Notes: a model not told the origin generated them from the sequence alone. DNA of 61,465 bases from Proteiniborus sp. DW1 (GCF_900095305.1 NZ_FMDO01000039.1:1-61465); one strand, 5' to 3'; shown: positions 11,332 through 21,144, counted from the first letter of the stretch. A program made the numbers and translations.

Positions 11332-11962
11332 AATTATTTATCTCAGCTATCTTAAATCCAGCTTTTTCAATTTTTTCAATAAGCTCATCTACTTCAGTTA
11401 TATCTACTCTAACTACTACTTGGTAGACATCCATAACTTTTGCATCCATTACTGCAAAGTTAGCAATATTTACATTAGCCTTTCTTATAGTCTCTGTAAG
11501 TTTTGCAATTTGTCCTGGAATATCATAAACATTTATGAGAATCTTTGTACCTCTATTTAGACCAAAAATTTCGGAAAATGCATTAAATATTGAACTATGG
11601 GTCAGTATTCCTTTAAAATCACCCTTATCATTTAAAACTGGAAGAAATGGAGTTCTAAACTCATTTAATAAATAAGATGCCTTTTCAATATACACATTTT
11701 CATTAATTGTTTTAACATCTGATTTATATAAATCTTTAACCTTAGTTTCTTTCAAATACTTTTCTTTGTCTGTATATCCTTCTTCAAAGTAGTGTCTAAA
11801 TATAGTCTCCTTCATTAGAATACCTACAAATTTGTCCCCATCTAAAACTGGTAGAGATAGAAAATCTCCCTTTATAATTTTATCTAAGGCCTCACTTATA
11901 CTATCTTCAATTTGAAGCATTACAAGCTTATCTTTAGAAAGAACATGATTCTTTACGTACAT
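11330..11962 (-). CDS. CBS domain pair plus ACT domain protein
   Basis: 210 aa. Two CBS motifs fill about residues 1-130 (DFLSLPVLDGDKFVGILMKE and RTPFLPVLNDKGDFKGILTH) and an ACT domain about residues 140-207 (ILINVYDIPGQIAKLTETI). CBS pairs bind adenosyl ligands and ACT domains small molecules such as amino acids, so this is probably a cytosolic sensor. It resembles AcuB-type proteins, but no acetoin genes are nearby. SD GGGGGAG precedes the ATG. Confidence 0.85.
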   Translation of the reverse strand: MYVKNHVLSKDKLVMLQIEDSISEALDKIIKGDFLSLPVLDGDKFVGILMKETIFRHYFEEGYTDKEKYLKETKVKDLYKSDVKTINENVYIEKASYLLNEFRTPFLPVLNDKGDFKGILTHSSIFNAFSEIFGLNRGTKILINVYDIPGQIAKLTETIRKANVNIANFAVMDAKVMDVYQVVVRVDITEVDELIEKIEKAGFKIAEINN

Positions 11963-12106
11963 GAGTACTCCCCCTTATATAATAATATTAAGAAAACTTA
12001 ATATATTTATTCAACAATAATCTTATAAATCCTCCTCATCTATTAATATTAATTACCCCATTTGTTAGTTTATAATCAATTTATATACTTATTTTCTTAA
12101 TATTAT

Positions 12107-12841
12107 CTAGTAATACATACCCAGTACTTTATCATTTACTGCATACCAAAAAGCTTCTTTATATATAATTTTCATTTTCTTAATCAATGCATTTACAATA
12201 GATATGTATACCTTGTCTATTTCCTCCTCTTGTAAAAAATGTTTTTCTTCACTTATATGTATATCATTATATTCAAAATTCATTTTTAATTGCTTGTTTA
12301 TATATTTATCTAGCTCAATAATTTTCTTCTTAATTATTTTATTTGTAAAGGTATATACTAGAGATTCAATATATCTATCTCTTCTTTCTCTATTATCAAT
12401 TTCCTTTATACATCTTTTTTTCATATCTTTTACTGATTTATCAGAATTGTTAAAATGAAAAAGATGATCTATTTTGTAAATCTCTTCTAAACCATATACA
12501 TCTAAGGCTTTTTTTTCAACAATATTTGTCCACTTTTTATTAGAATAACCATGCTTATAGCCTTCTAAATAAAAACAAAGTTCTAGTCTATTAATATCTT
12601 CATGAATGATGTAACTTAAGTTACTAGAGATGATTTCACTATCATCCCTGTTTATAAGTACATACTTAATTTTCCTTTTTAAATCATTTCTACTCATATA
12701 TTTTGGGTATATGCTAGATATATTTTCTTCCAAATCATATAAAGCTAGAAGGATATAGATTGAATTAATATCGTTACTAAATAGAAACTTATCTCTCAAG
12801 CCTCTATACATATCTCGTGTTTTCACTGATAAAGTTTCCAT
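12107..12841 (-). CDS. Uncharacterised protein, 244 aa
   Basis: I do not recognise this protein. It is a soluble, highly charged, mostly helical protein rich in Lys, Ile, Glu and Tyr. Noticeable stretches are LELCFYLEGYKHGYSNKKW (about residues 85-103) and a basic segment around KKRCIKEIDNRERRDRYIE. There is no signal peptide, membrane helix or metal cluster. The ATG at 12841 has a strong SD (GGGAGGGG) 8 bases upstream. It stands alone between yebC and the CBS-ACT gene. Codon use looks like that of its neighbours. Confidence 0.8.
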   Translation of the reverse strand: METLSVKTRDMYRGLRDKFLFSNDINSIYILLALYDLEENISSIYPKYMSRNDLKRKIKYVLINRDDSEIISSNLSYIIHEDINRLELCFYLEGYKHGYSNKKWTNIVEKKALDVYGLEEIYKIDHLFHFNNSDKSVKDMKKRCIKEIDNRERRDRYIESLVYTFTNKIIKKKIIELDKYINKQLKMNFEYNDIHISEEKHFLQEEEIDKVYISIVNALIKKMKIIYKEAFWYAVNDKVLGMYY

Positions 12842-12922
12842 AAGACAATCCCCTCCCACTAGCAATTATTGCCATAATGATAACTGTTATAACATATATA
12901 AAGGATATTTTTGCTTATAGAT

Positions 12923-12966
12923 AAAAAACACTCTCTATATTATATATCGACAAAAGAGAGTGTTTT
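12923..12966 (-). terminator. Terminator after yebC
   Basis: On the minus strand AAAACACTCTC pairs with GAGAGTGTTTT around a 20-base AT-rich loop and runs into TTTTTTATC, directly downstream of yebC. Confidence 0.88.
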
Positions 12967-12984
12967 CAAATAAGTTTTTTTCTC

Positions 12985-13728
12985 TTATATATCTAAATCC
13001 TCTGGCATTTCCCAATTGTGATAAACTTGTTGAACATCGTCGTTATCTTCAAGTATGTCTATTAATTTAAGCATGTTCTTAATGTCTTTTTCATCTTCAA
13101 GCTTTGTTTCGTTTTGAGGAATAAAAGTTATTTCTGAAGTTGAAAATTTGTAGCCTGTTTCTTTTAATGCTTCCTTCACCTGTTCAAAGTTCTCTGGTGT
13201 AGTAGTGATTTCAAAGTATTCTTCTTCTGAGCTAAAATCCTCTGCTCCTGCTTCAATAGCTTGAAGCATTAATTCTTCTTCATCTATATCTTCAGCTCTA
13301 TCTACAATTAAAAGTCCTTTTCTATCAAACATCCAAGAAACGCAACCTGTAGAGCCTAAGTTACCGCCAAATTTATCAAATGCATGCCTCACGTCAGAAG
13401 CCGTACGATTTCTGTTATCAGTCAAACATTCAACAAAAACAGCAACACCTGCAGGACCATAGCCCTCATAGGTAATTTCTTCAAAATTAGCTCCTTCTAG
13501 GTCTCCAGAACCTTTCTTAATAGCTCTTTCTATATTATCGTTAGGCATGTTTTCCGCCTTAGCTTTTTCAATTGCATTTTTTAAGTTCGTATTATATTCA
13601 GGGTCAGGTCCACCTTCTCTAGCTGCTACTGTAATATATCTTGCAAGTTTTGTAAACAACTTTCCTCTCTGAGCATCAGCTTTTCCTTTCTTGCGTTTTA
13701 TCGTAGACCATTTAGAATGTCCAGCCAT
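12985..13728 (-). CDS. YebC family protein
   Basis: 247 aa, normal length, beginning with the signature [22 protein letters not shown]. Other markers are [14 protein letters not shown] and [22 protein letters not shown]. The family was long annotated as a transcriptional regulator; some members have more recently been linked to translation through stall-prone sequences. The strong SD (AAGGAGG) and own promoter (13759-13787) make it a single-gene unit. Confidence 0.95.
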   Translation of the reverse strand: MAGHSKWSTIKRKKGKADAQRGKLFTKLARYITVAAREGGPDPEYNTNLKNAIEKAKAENMPNDNIERAIKKGSGDLEGANFEEITYEGYGPAGVAVFVECLTDNRNRTASDVRHAFDKFGGNLGSTGCVSWMFDRKGLLIVDRAEDIDEEELMLQAIEAGAEDFSSEEEYFEITTTPENFEQVKEALKETGYKFSTSEITFIPQNETKLEDEKDIKNMLKLIDILEDNDDVQQVYHNWEMPEDLDI

Positions 13729-13758
13729 TTTAAATCCTCCTTAATTGATTCTGAAAAT

Positions 13759-13787
13759 ATTTTAGCATATTTTAATAGCTACATCAA
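13759..13787 (-). promoter_or_regulatory. Sigma-A promoter of yebC
   Basis: TTGATG, a 17-bp spacer and TAAAAT on the minus strand, about 30 bases before the start codon. Confidence 0.65.
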
Positions 13788-13870
13788 TGTATAGTTAGAT
13801 GGTATTTGTTTTAAATTTTATATTTTTGCATAAAATTCTTTGTTATTATATCATTTAATTTAATAAAATA

Positions 13871-13897
13871 AAAGACGAATGTAAAACACTCGTCCTT
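13871..13897 (-). terminator. Terminator at the end of the ABC operon
   Basis: GACGAGTG pairs with CATTCGTC (one G-T pair) around TTTTA, followed by TTTTATTTTA on the minus strand, right after the last permease gene. Confidence 0.88.
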
Positions 13898-13900
13898 GTA

Positions 13901-15229
13901 TCAAGAATCTAGTTTGTTTTGCATCTCCATACGCTTCCTCCATGCATGGAGCCCCAGTGAAACTCCTATTACACCATATGCGACAAATGCCCTAAAGAAT
14001 TCACCTATTTGAGCTTCACCAAATAGATTCTTACCAGCATTAGGAGAAACAATAAATAATGTATGAAATAGAATTACTCCTAGTAATGCTTGCCCGACTG
14101 TTGCCTTTGATACAGAAGCTCCCCCTATTAACAAAGCCGCAATTGAAAAAGTTGCAATTTGTACATGACTTCCATAAGTGTTTAATGTTCCTAGGTTTTG
14201 TAGAAAGATCAACTGTCCCCAAGCAGCAAGTACTGTAGATATGGTGATTGCTAATACTCTTACTTTATTCACATTAATACCTGAAACCTCTGCTATATGC
14301 TGGCTGTTTCCCACTGTTCTAAAATCCTGTCCTAACTTGGTTTTTACAATTAATATATTGAATAAGCATAGTAATCCTATAAGCAATGAAGTTATTATTG
14401 GTAATTCTAGCTTTTTTAACATTTTTATCTCATTAGGCAGTGTATTAATGAACATTATTGAAAAACTTATTACCACTATTACTAAGCTAAGTACTAGATT
14501 TGTAACTTGTTTAAATTTATTAGTTTCCCCTTTTTTATTTTCTTTTTTCCTTATTAGTTTGTATGCAAAAAATCCTGCAGCTATTATACCTGCAAATAAC
14601 AGAACATTAAATAAAGGTAGTTTTAATATATTATCAAGAGAATACATGATTCCATTATTTCTTGATAAATCAACAGAGTTTCTGATTCCAACTCCATCGG
14701 GTAGTATTAGGTCAGGATTTTTCATAGGTATTAAGGTACCTACAAGAAATAAGAATAGAAACTGATATAATCCATTAGCAAAGAAGCCAACTATCATACT
14801 GGCTATCATCTCTTGACCCTTAGTTTTATTTAGAAGTCTCCCTGTTAAATTGCCAAATAAGATAGCTAAAGGCAAAGAAATAACTGCACATAGAAGAAAT
14901 CCATATATACCAGGCACACCAAAATGTGTTACAAAAATAATCGAAATTTGTGCTGCCATTGCTCCTATAGTTATGCTAAAGTTTAGGCCCATACCTGCCA
15001 ATACAGGAATAATTAATGCTAAAACTAGAAAAGTATCTCTAGTAATCCTTGTCAACAACTCATTAGCTATGAAGAATAAAGGCAACTTCGAAACTATAAC
15101 ACCAGTGAAACATATAACTATAAAAAGAATTGTAACACTGTTATTTATCATAATATCCCTTAACATACGGGATAACTTACTTTTTTCTTCCACTTTCATT
15201 ATGTCTTGTATTTTATTCTCCATGTTCAT
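13901..15229 (-). CDS. ABC transporter permease (branched-chain/sugar type), second subunit
   Basis: 442 aa, a multi-helix inner membrane protein of the BPD_transp_2 (RbsC/PnrC-like) class. Features are AGMGLNFSITIGAMAAQIS near the N-terminus, a long lysine-rich cytoplasmic loop (RKKENKKGETNKFKQ) and the ABC coupling region GNSQHIAEVSGINVNKVR. The ATG at 15229 overlaps the TGA of the upstream permease (TGATG), so translation is coupled. It is followed by a terminator. Confidence 0.9.
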   Translation of the reverse strand: MNMENKIQDIMKVEEKSKLSRMLRDIMINNSVTILFIVICFTGVIVSKLPLFFIANELLTRITRDTFLVLALIIPVLAGMGLNFSITIGAMAAQISIIFVTHFGVPGIYGFLLCAVISLPLAILFGNLTGRLLNKTKGQEMIASMIVGFFANGLYQFLFLFLVGTLIPMKNPDLILPDGVGIRNSVDLSRNNGIMYSLDNILKLPLFNVLLFAGIIAAGFFAYKLIRKKENKKGETNKFKQVTNLVLSLVIVVISFSIMFINTLPNEIKMLKKLELPIITSLLIGLLCLFNILIVKTKLGQDFRTVGNSQHIAEVSGINVNKVRVLAITISTVLAAWGQLIFLQNLGTLNTYGSHVQIATFSIAALLIGGASVSKATVGQALLGVILFHTLFIVSPNAGKNLFGEAQIGEFFRAFVAYGVIGVSLGLHAWRKRMEMQNKLDS

Positions 15230-16269
15230 CACTCTTCACCTCCTACCTTAGTAAGTGCATATAGAATAATTCCATTTTGCACAATAGCTCTCAAAACCTC
15301 AGATAGGTTTCCTGCTGTAATTATTAGATTTGCTACAGGGAGCGATATAGTTAAAAGTCCCTGAAATAGAAATGTACCTAATATTACATGATATATTTTA
15401 GCTTTTTGAGCAGATGCCCCACCGATTAAAATTGATGCTACTGCAGGAAACGCCATCATTAGAGGACCTTCATAAAGCTGAATAAAACCATAGCTTTGTG
15501 AGTATACGATTATACCTATTGCTCCTAGCACTGTAGAAAGAATGATACCTAGTATTCGTGTTTTATCAACATTTATACCTGAAGAAATAGCAAATCTGGG
15601 ATTATCTCCTGCTGCTTTCATGGCTACTCCTGTTTTACTTCTAGTAAATAAAAAAACAATTAAACATAATCCAAAAAAGAATAACAATAAACCTGTAGGA
15701 ATTTTAATCCCCGCAATTTTAAACTCCAAAAATTTATTTAAAATTTCTCCAAATGTAGAATCAAGGGCAATAGTAACTCTTAAACCACGACCAATTGGCC
15801 AAACCATTTCTGGATGTTTGAATGGTAATAGGATCCACAATATACTCATAAAAGATACAATTGAAAAGCCTGTATATGTTGCCACTAACATTTCTGAACC
15901 TTTGATTCTATTTAGAAGCATACCATATACCCAGCCAGTAACTATTGAGAATGGAAGTGAAAACACTATTGAAGCAATAAATGAACTACCACCTGTAAAC
16001 CCAAACTCAATAGCTAAGAGACTACCCACTAGTCCACAAATAATACCAAGAGGCAAAGCGAAGTTAGGTCCTGTTCCAGATTGTATTGCAGGAACCATAG
16101 CTAGAACCATGACTCCATACATTCCAAACCTTCGTAATATATCAGACATTAGTGTTGCAAAAGATAGATCCATTATAACTGCCGTAATTAGTACTAATAT
16201 GAAAAACAAGCTTATAATTATCCTTGGTAGTCCAAATTTATTGGTAAATCTCTTTATAGTTTCAGTCAT
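15229..16269 (-). CDS. ABC transporter permease (branched-chain/sugar type), first subunit
   Basis: 346 aa BPD_transp_2 family permease with about eight to ten hydrophobic helices. It has the coupling region GDNPRFAISSGINVDKTRI and the SILIGGASAQKAK loop, both parallel to those of its partner permease, so the two form a heterodimer. It starts one base after the ATPase stop and uses an SD in the end of that gene (AGGAAGGAGG). Confidence 0.92.
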   Translation of the reverse strand: MTETIKRFTNKFGLPRIIISLFFILVLITAVIMDLSFATLMSDILRRFGMYGVMVLAMVPAIQSGTGPNFALPLGIICGLVGSLLAIEFGFTGGSSFIASIVFSLPFSIVTGWVYGMLLNRIKGSEMLVATYTGFSIVSFMSILWILLPFKHPEMVWPIGRGLRVTIALDSTFGEILNKFLEFKIAGIKIPTGLLLFFFGLCLIVFLFTRSKTGVAMKAAGDNPRFAISSGINVDKTRILGIILSTVLGAIGIIVYSQSYGFIQLYEGPLMMAFPAVASILIGGASAQKAKIYHVILGTFLFQGLLTISLPVANLIITAGNLSEVLRAIVQNGIILYALTKVGGEE

Positions 16270-16270
16270 A

Positions 16271-17884
16271 TTATAAAGCCTCCTTCCTGTGCATCTTGTG
16301 ATATTCTCCCGCCATCATAAGACCATAATCAGCATCACTATCTGTTGGCTTAAGAATTCCTTCTACTTTACCTTCTGAAATAATTGCAATCCTATGGCAA
16401 ATGCCACGCAATTCAGCAAGCTCACTTGATGTCATAATTATGGTCATTCCTAACTCGGTATTCAATTTTACTAGCAAATCCAATACAAGCTTTTTAGCAC
16501 CTATATCAATTCCCCTCGTAGGCTCTGATACAAACAATACTTCTGGCTCAAGTGTTAACGCTCTTGCAATACAGACTTTTTGTTGATTACCACCACTTAA
16601 TTTACCAGCTAATTGTTGAGGTCCTGTACATCGAATATCTAGTTCCTCTATCATTTTTAATGCATGTTGTCTAATACCAACATTGTCCTTTTGTGTAAAC
16701 AATCCAAATCTTTTTAGAAAATTTCCTTTTACCTGCATACTCGTTATAACAATATTATTTTCAATTGAGGATTCTAAAAGAAGCCCTACTCCTCTTCTAT
16801 CTTCAGATAAAAAGGCAAATCCACGATTTAGAGCTGCTTTTGTATCGTTAAGATTAAAGGGGGTACCCTTTACATAAACTTCCCCAGTAGCTGGATAGAG
16901 ACCCATAAAACCATTTGAAATACCGATCTTACCTTGGCCTGCTAACCCCCCAATACCTAATATCTCACCTTTTTTTATATCTAGGTCAACGCCCTTAACT
17001 TGCTCACCAGGCATATTAACTTTAAGATTTCTTATAGAAATTAGTGTTTCTTTGTTAGCTAAGTCAAGTTCTTCTTCAGATTTTTGTGATATCTGTATCT
17101 TCCTTCCCACCATTAACTCTGCAAGTTCTGTTACAGTAGTTTCTTCTTTTTTTCTTGTTGCAACAACTTCACCATCCCTTAGTATCGTAATATTATTTGC
17201 TGCTTGCATTACCTCATCTAGTCTATGAGTTATAAACAATATTGATATCCCTGAAGCTGTTAGTCTTTTCATAGCTTCAATTAAATTATCCGCCTCACTT
17301 TCTGTTAAAACTGCAGTAGGTTCATCAAATACTAAAAACCTAACATTTTTCTTATCTATCTCTCTAGCTATTTCAACAAATTGCATATATCCAACTGGTA
17401 ATCCTGCAACCTTTGTCCATTCTTCTATATTCATCCCAAGAGTATTTAGTGCTTTTCTTGAATCATTGGCCATAGCCTTATAATCAAGAGACTTTAATCT
17501 ACTATCAGATTTTCCAAATAATCTACTTATGAAGTTATGTTTTGTAATTTCCCTATTTATCTTAATATTTTCTGTTATTGTAAACCCTGGTATAAGCATA
17601 AACTCCTGATGTACCATCCCAATACCATACTCCATTGCCTCTTTAGGTGATTTTATTTCTACCTTTTCTCCATTAAGACAAATTTCTCCTGTGAAACCTC
17701 CTGATGAATATATCACTGGCATTCCGAATAGAATATTCATCAAAGTTGATTTACCAGCACCGTTTTCTCCTAATAGTGCATGTACTTCACCAGGTTTTAC
17801 AGATAAATCCACACCCTTTATAACCTTGTTTCCGAAATATTCTTTATGTATGTTTTTCATCTGTAATGTGTATCTTGCCTCCAT
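16271..17884 (-). CDS. ABC transporter ATPase with two nucleotide-binding domains
   Basis: 537 aa RbsA/PnrB-like tandem ATPase. NBD1 has Walker A GENGAGKST (39-47) and Walker B RFLVFDEPTAVL; its signature is the divergent LPVGYMQ. NBD2 has a degenerate Walker A (GLAGQGKIG) but a full signature LSGGNQQK and VLFVSEPTRGID. This asymmetry is common in the sugar/nucleoside branch. It lies between a binding lipoprotein and two permeases. An intrinsic terminator just upstream (17915-17948) should reduce its expression relative to the binding protein. Confidence 0.94.
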   Translation of the reverse strand: MEARYTLQMKNIHKEYFGNKVIKGVDLSVKPGEVHALLGENGAGKSTLMNILFGMPVIYSSGGFTGEICLNGEKVEIKSPKEAMEYGIGMVHQEFMLIPGFTITENIKINREITKHNFISRLFGKSDSRLKSLDYKAMANDSRKALNTLGMNIEEWTKVAGLPVGYMQFVEIAREIDKKNVRFLVFDEPTAVLTESEADNLIEAMKRLTASGISILFITHRLDEVMQAANNITILRDGEVVATRKKEETTVTELAELMVGRKIQISQKSEEELDLANKETLISIRNLKVNMPGEQVKGVDLDIKKGEILGIGGLAGQGKIGISNGFMGLYPATGEVYVKGTPFNLNDTKAALNRGFAFLSEDRRGVGLLLESSIENNIVITSMQVKGNFLKRFGLFTQKDNVGIRQHALKMIEELDIRCTGPQQLAGKLSGGNQQKVCIARALTLEPEVLFVSEPTRGIDIGAKKLVLDLLVKLNTELGMTIIMTSSELAELRGICHRIAIISEGKVEGILKPTDSDADYGLMMAGEYHKMHRKEAL

Positions 17885-17914
17885 CTAGATTCACCACCCT
17901 ATAATTTTGTTAAA

Positions 17915-17948
17915 AATGTAAGGCTGCCAACCTAGGCAACCTTACATT
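17915..17948 (-). terminator. Intra-operon terminator between binding protein and ATPase
   Basis: A long GC-containing stem (ATGTAAGG-TTGCC with GGCAG-CCTTACAT, one mismatch) is followed by TTTTTAAC on the minus strand. It separates the lipoprotein gene from the transport genes and would allow excess binding protein. Confidence 0.85.
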
Positions 17949-17988
17949 CCTAATGAACCAAGCTCATTTTGCATAATAACATATATGT

Positions 17989-19122
17989 CTAAAAATTTAA
18001 GAAATCAAGTAGAACCAGCTGATAATTGTCATAAGTGACTCCATTCTCTTCTAATGCCATAGTCTTTATATCAACTTGTGCATAATCTTTAAATAGTTCT
18101 TGAATTTTAGGAATATCTACTTTGCCTTCAGTATTACCATTTATGTATTGAATTGCATACTCAGCACCAGCTTCTATAAACATCATAGCAACAGGTACTG
18201 GCCATGTGGAAAATCTTCCTGTACCATTTTCTTCTGCTATTCTTTTTTTGATTTCTTCAACCACATAGTCTATATTACCTTTTTTGTCCTCTGGAATCTC
18301 AATTCCTAGAGCTGAAGGAAATCCATGATAAGGTGATGGACAGCATGGTTGTGGATATATTGCTCCCTCATCTAGTGCAGCTTTAATTAGTGGAACTTGC
18401 ATTGCACAGTTAGTACTGAAAAATGCAGTGTCCTTACCGTATTGCTCTACCATTCTTGGAACGTCTTCAAGAATAAATTGTTGAGCACCTGATGTTCCTG
18501 CATCACCTGTTGGATCTGGAGCCGTAGCATCTACAAATTGCAGACCTATTTCTTCACATTTTTCCTTCATTAAATCTCTTCTTGCTGCAAGAAGTGGATA
18601 GGACATGTGTCTTGGGAATGAGTAGTGAACAAAAACTTTTGCCCCTTGTTTTTTAGCCTGTTCAGGTATAGTTGTTCCCATGGACACCTCATCCGCTTGA
18701 AATACAACATCAGCCTTTTCTGCTATCATCTTTGGATCTTCCCCTGGTACTCCAGCTATAATTAATATATCTGGATTTATTTCTCTAACTTTATCTATTG
18801 CAGCTGCAGTTCCAGGAACTGCCTGAACAAACAATAGAGCCTTAAGATCTGGATCTGATGCCATACTAACTGCGTTTGCTATTGTTGTTTCTTGTTCATC
18901 CATAAATTTATCTGGATATGTCATATGGATGATATGCTCTTCTCCATACTTTGCAAGAACATTTTGAGCTGCTCTATATTCTTCTTCATTTTGTGATACA
19001 GTATTAGTCATAATGCCAATTTTCCACTTTCCATCTTTTGCTGTTGTAGTTTGATTGCCACATGCTACTGTACTCATAATTATAATTGTGACTAATAAAA
19101 ACACAATAACTCTTTTAAACAT
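17989..19122 (-). CDS. DUF3798 substrate-binding lipoprotein
   Basis: 377 aa. A lipoprotein signal ends at C21 (lipobox STVACG), followed by a periplasmic-binding-protein fold that starts with KWKIGIMTNTVSQNEEEYRAA. The protein matches the DUF3798 family, which has no assigned ligand. A cysteine pair (PQPCCPSPYHGFP, about residue 265) is unusual for a binding protein. Context with RbsA-like ATPase and two RbsC/PnrC-like permeases makes it the receptor of an importer. A strong SD (AAGGGGGAG) precedes the ATG. Confidence 0.88.
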   Translation of the reverse strand: MFKRVIVFLLVTIIIMSTVACGNQTTTAKDGKWKIGIMTNTVSQNEEEYRAAQNVLAKYGEEHIIHMTYPDKFMDEQETTIANAVSMASDPDLKALLFVQAVPGTAAAIDKVREINPDILIIAGVPGEDPKMIAEKADVVFQADEVSMGTTIPEQAKKQGAKVFVHYSFPRHMSYPLLAARRDLMKEKCEEIGLQFVDATAPDPTGDAGTSGAQQFILEDVPRMVEQYGKDTAFFSTNCAMQVPLIKAALDEGAIYPQPCCPSPYHGFPSALGIEIPEDKKGNIDYVVEEIKKRIAEENGTGRFSTWPVPVAMMFIEAGAEYAIQYINGNTEGKVDIPKIQELFKDYAQVDIKTMALEENGVTYDNYQLVLLDFLNF

Positions 19123-19228
19123 TCAGACTCCCCCTTTTAAACTAATTTTTTAAGTACAAACTCACTTTTGATCTATTACAGCATTACCTTTATACTGGCT
19201 TGTATAATACTTATGCAAAAACTTTGAA

Positions 19229-19258
19229 TATTATAATAAAAAATTAAAAATGTTGTTA
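19229..19258 (-). promoter_or_regulatory. Possible promoter of the ABC operon
   Basis: TTAACA, an 18-bp spacer and TATAAT on the minus strand, about 110 bases upstream of the lipoprotein start. The surrounding DNA is very AT-rich, so chance matches are likely. Confidence 0.35.
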
Positions 19259-19387
19259 AAAGTATTTAAATACTAAATTATATTTGAATATTAAGTAAGT
19301 AGTATATTAATCTTCTCTATACAAAAAAACGCTTTGTTTTTAATGCTCTGTATATTCTGAACACTTCTTTCGGTAAAAAAAATAAAA

Positions 19388-19407
19388 GGTAAAGATTAAT
19401 CTTTACC
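19388..19407 (-). terminator. Terminator overlapping the nadE stop codon
   Basis: A perfect 9-bp stem GGTAAAGAT/ATCTTTACC with a 2-base gap is followed by TTTTATTTTTTTT on the minus strand. The stop codon is inside the stem. Confidence 0.92.
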
Positions 19408-20125
19408 CTTTTCTTGTATACATCTGTGGAAATCTTCTTTTATGCGCACTTCTATTATACATTGCCTCTATTCTTTCTTTTACACTATCTTTAGCTTCTC
19501 CAGTTTTAATATAACCGTCTAATTCAGAATAAGTAAATCCCATTTCTTTTTCATCTGTTTGATTTTCCCATAATCCAGCAGTAGGAGGCTTATTAATAAT
19601 AATTTCAGGAATATTTAAGTATCTTGCTAATTCAAATACTTCTTCTTTTAGAAGGTCTATAATTGGTAATATATCGACACCGCTATCCCCATGCTTTGTA
19701 AAATAGCCAACAGTAAATTCACTTTTATTACTTGTTCCAGTAACTAAATACTTTTTTATTTGTGCATAATAATACAGGGTGGTCATCCTAAATCTAGGCT
19801 TAATATTAGATAATGCTAAAATATTATCTGTACTTTCTAACTCAGTTAAATATAAATCATATACACTACTTAAGTCTACTTTTTTTGTTTCAAGGTCTAA
19901 GGCACAGGCAACTAATCTAGCATGTTCTTCGTCTTCAGGATTGCTATGACAAGGCATGATAATTCCTAGCGATTCGTCTGGAAATGCTCTCTTAGCTAAA
20001 GCTGCTACAACTGCTGAATCTATTCCCCCACTCAGACCAAAGACTAAACCTTTTGAACCTGATTCTTTTACTCTATCTCTTAACCACATAACAATATCTT
20101 CACATAGTTCTTGTATATTGCTCAT
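19403..20125 (-). CDS. nadE: NH3-dependent NAD+ synthetase
   Basis: 240 aa, the short ammonia-dependent form without a glutaminase domain. It adenylates nicotinate adenine dinucleotide and amidates it to NAD+. The PP-loop motif SGGIDSA is near residues 32-38, and the conserved GTSNKSEFTVGYFTKHGD and KPPTAGLWENQTDE (residues about 180-193) form the active site. SD TCTGGAGG precedes the ATG. It has its own promoter and terminator. Confidence 0.96.
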   Translation of the reverse strand: MSNIQELCEDIVMWLRDRVKESGSKGLVFGLSGGIDSAVVAALAKRAFPDESLGIIMPCHSNPEDEEHARLVACALDLETKKVDLSSVYDLYLTELESTDNILALSNIKPRFRMTTLYYYAQIKKYLVTGTSNKSEFTVGYFTKHGDSGVDILPIIDLLKEEVFELARYLNIPEIIINKPPTAGLWENQTDEKEMGFTYSELDGYIKTGEAKDSVKERIEAMYNRSAHKRRFPQMYTRKG

Positions 20126-20154
20126 AAGTTTACCTCCAGATAATTTCTAAAACA

Positions 20155-20183
20155 AATATAGCATATTTTATAAGTCTAAGCAA
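20155..20183 (-). promoter_or_regulatory. Sigma-A promoter of nadE
   Basis: TTGCTT, a 17-bp spacer and TATATT on the minus strand, located between the cysK stop and nadE. Confidence 0.6.
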
Positions 20184-20186
20184 ACA

Positions 20187-21104
20187 TTATTCGAATATAC
20201 CTGTACTTAGATATCTTTCCCCATTATCAGGTGCTATGACTACTACTCTTTTACCTTTTCCCAGCTCTTTTGCTTTCTTTAAGGCAGCAAATATAGCTGC
20301 ACCAGAAGATATACCTAATAACAGACCTTCCTCTCTAGCTAATCTTTTAGTCATATCTATTGCGTCTTCATCCTTTACTCTTTCTATTTCATCAATTATC
20401 TCTAAATCAATAATTTCAGGTATAAAGCCTGCTCCTATCCCTTGAATTTTATGAGGACTTGGATTTCCCCCTGATAAAACCGGAGATTTATCAGGTTCAA
20501 CAGCTATTATTTTCAGATTTTTAACGTTTTTCTTTAATATTCTACCTGCACCTGTTACTGTTCCTCCAGTACCTACACCTGCAACGAATGCATCTATTTT
20601 TCCCTCTGTTTGTTTTAAGACTTCTATACCTGTGGTTTCGAGGTGTTTTAAAGGATTATGTGGGTTTGCAAATTGTTGAGGCATAAAATAATTATTATTT
20701 TCTTTAACTATTTCATTTGCTTTTTCTATTGCTCCCTTCATTCCCTTTTCACCAGGTGTTAAAATAAGTTCAGCTCCATAAGCCTTTAGTAAATTTCTTC
20801 TTTCCATAGACATTGTATCAGGCATTACTAATATTACCTTATATCCTTTTGAAGCACCTACCATAGCTAACCCGATACCAGTATTTCCACTAGTAGGTTC
20901 AATAATAACAGAACCTTCTTTCAATTTGCCCTCTGCTTCTGCCTTTTCTATCATGTTTAGTGCAATTCTATCCTTTACACTACTGCCCGGGTTAAAATAC
21001 TCAAGCTTTACAAGTACTTCTGCCATACTATCATCAACTATTTTATTAAGCTTAACTAAAGGTGTCTCCCCAATTAATTCCACAATACTATTAACAACTT
21101 TCAT
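20187..21104 (-). CDS. cysK: Cysteine synthase A (O-acetylserine sulfhydrylase)
   Basis: 305 aa PLP enzyme of fold type II. The PLP lysine is in [13 protein letters not shown] (about K41-K42), and the phosphate- and substrate-binding loops are [13 protein letters not shown] and [13 protein letters not shown]. It converts O-acetylserine and sulfide to cysteine. SD AAGGAGG precedes the ATG, and a near-consensus promoter lies at 21145-21172. I see no T-box or S-box leader. The divergent TauE/SafE pair might be functionally related through sulfur, but that is inference. Confidence 0.95.
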   Translation of the reverse strand: MKVVNSIVELIGETPLVKLNKIVDDSMAEVLVKLEYFNPGSSVKDRIALNMIEKAEAEGKLKEGSVIIEPTSGNTGIGLAMVGASKGYKVILVMPDTMSMERRNLLKAYGAELILTPGEKGMKGAIEKANEIVKENNNYFMPQQFANPHNPLKHLETTGIEVLKQTEGKIDAFVAGVGTGGTVTGAGRILKKNVKNLKIIAVEPDKSPVLSGGNPSPHKIQGIGAGFIPEIIDLEIIDEIERVKDEDAIDMTKRLAREEGLLLGISSGAAIFAALKKAKELGKGKRVVVIAPDNGERYLSTGIFE

Positions 21105-21144
21105 ATTTATCCTCCTTAATTCCTAGTATTCATATATGTTTTTA

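Noticed and set aside
15542-16276. 244-codon plus-strand frame
   Set aside because: It lies wholly opposite a clear permease gene, has no SD and no recognisable motif.
16271-17884. Loss of the second Walker A in the ABC ATPase
   Set aside because: Degenerate second Walker A motifs are normal in RbsA-like tandem ATPases.
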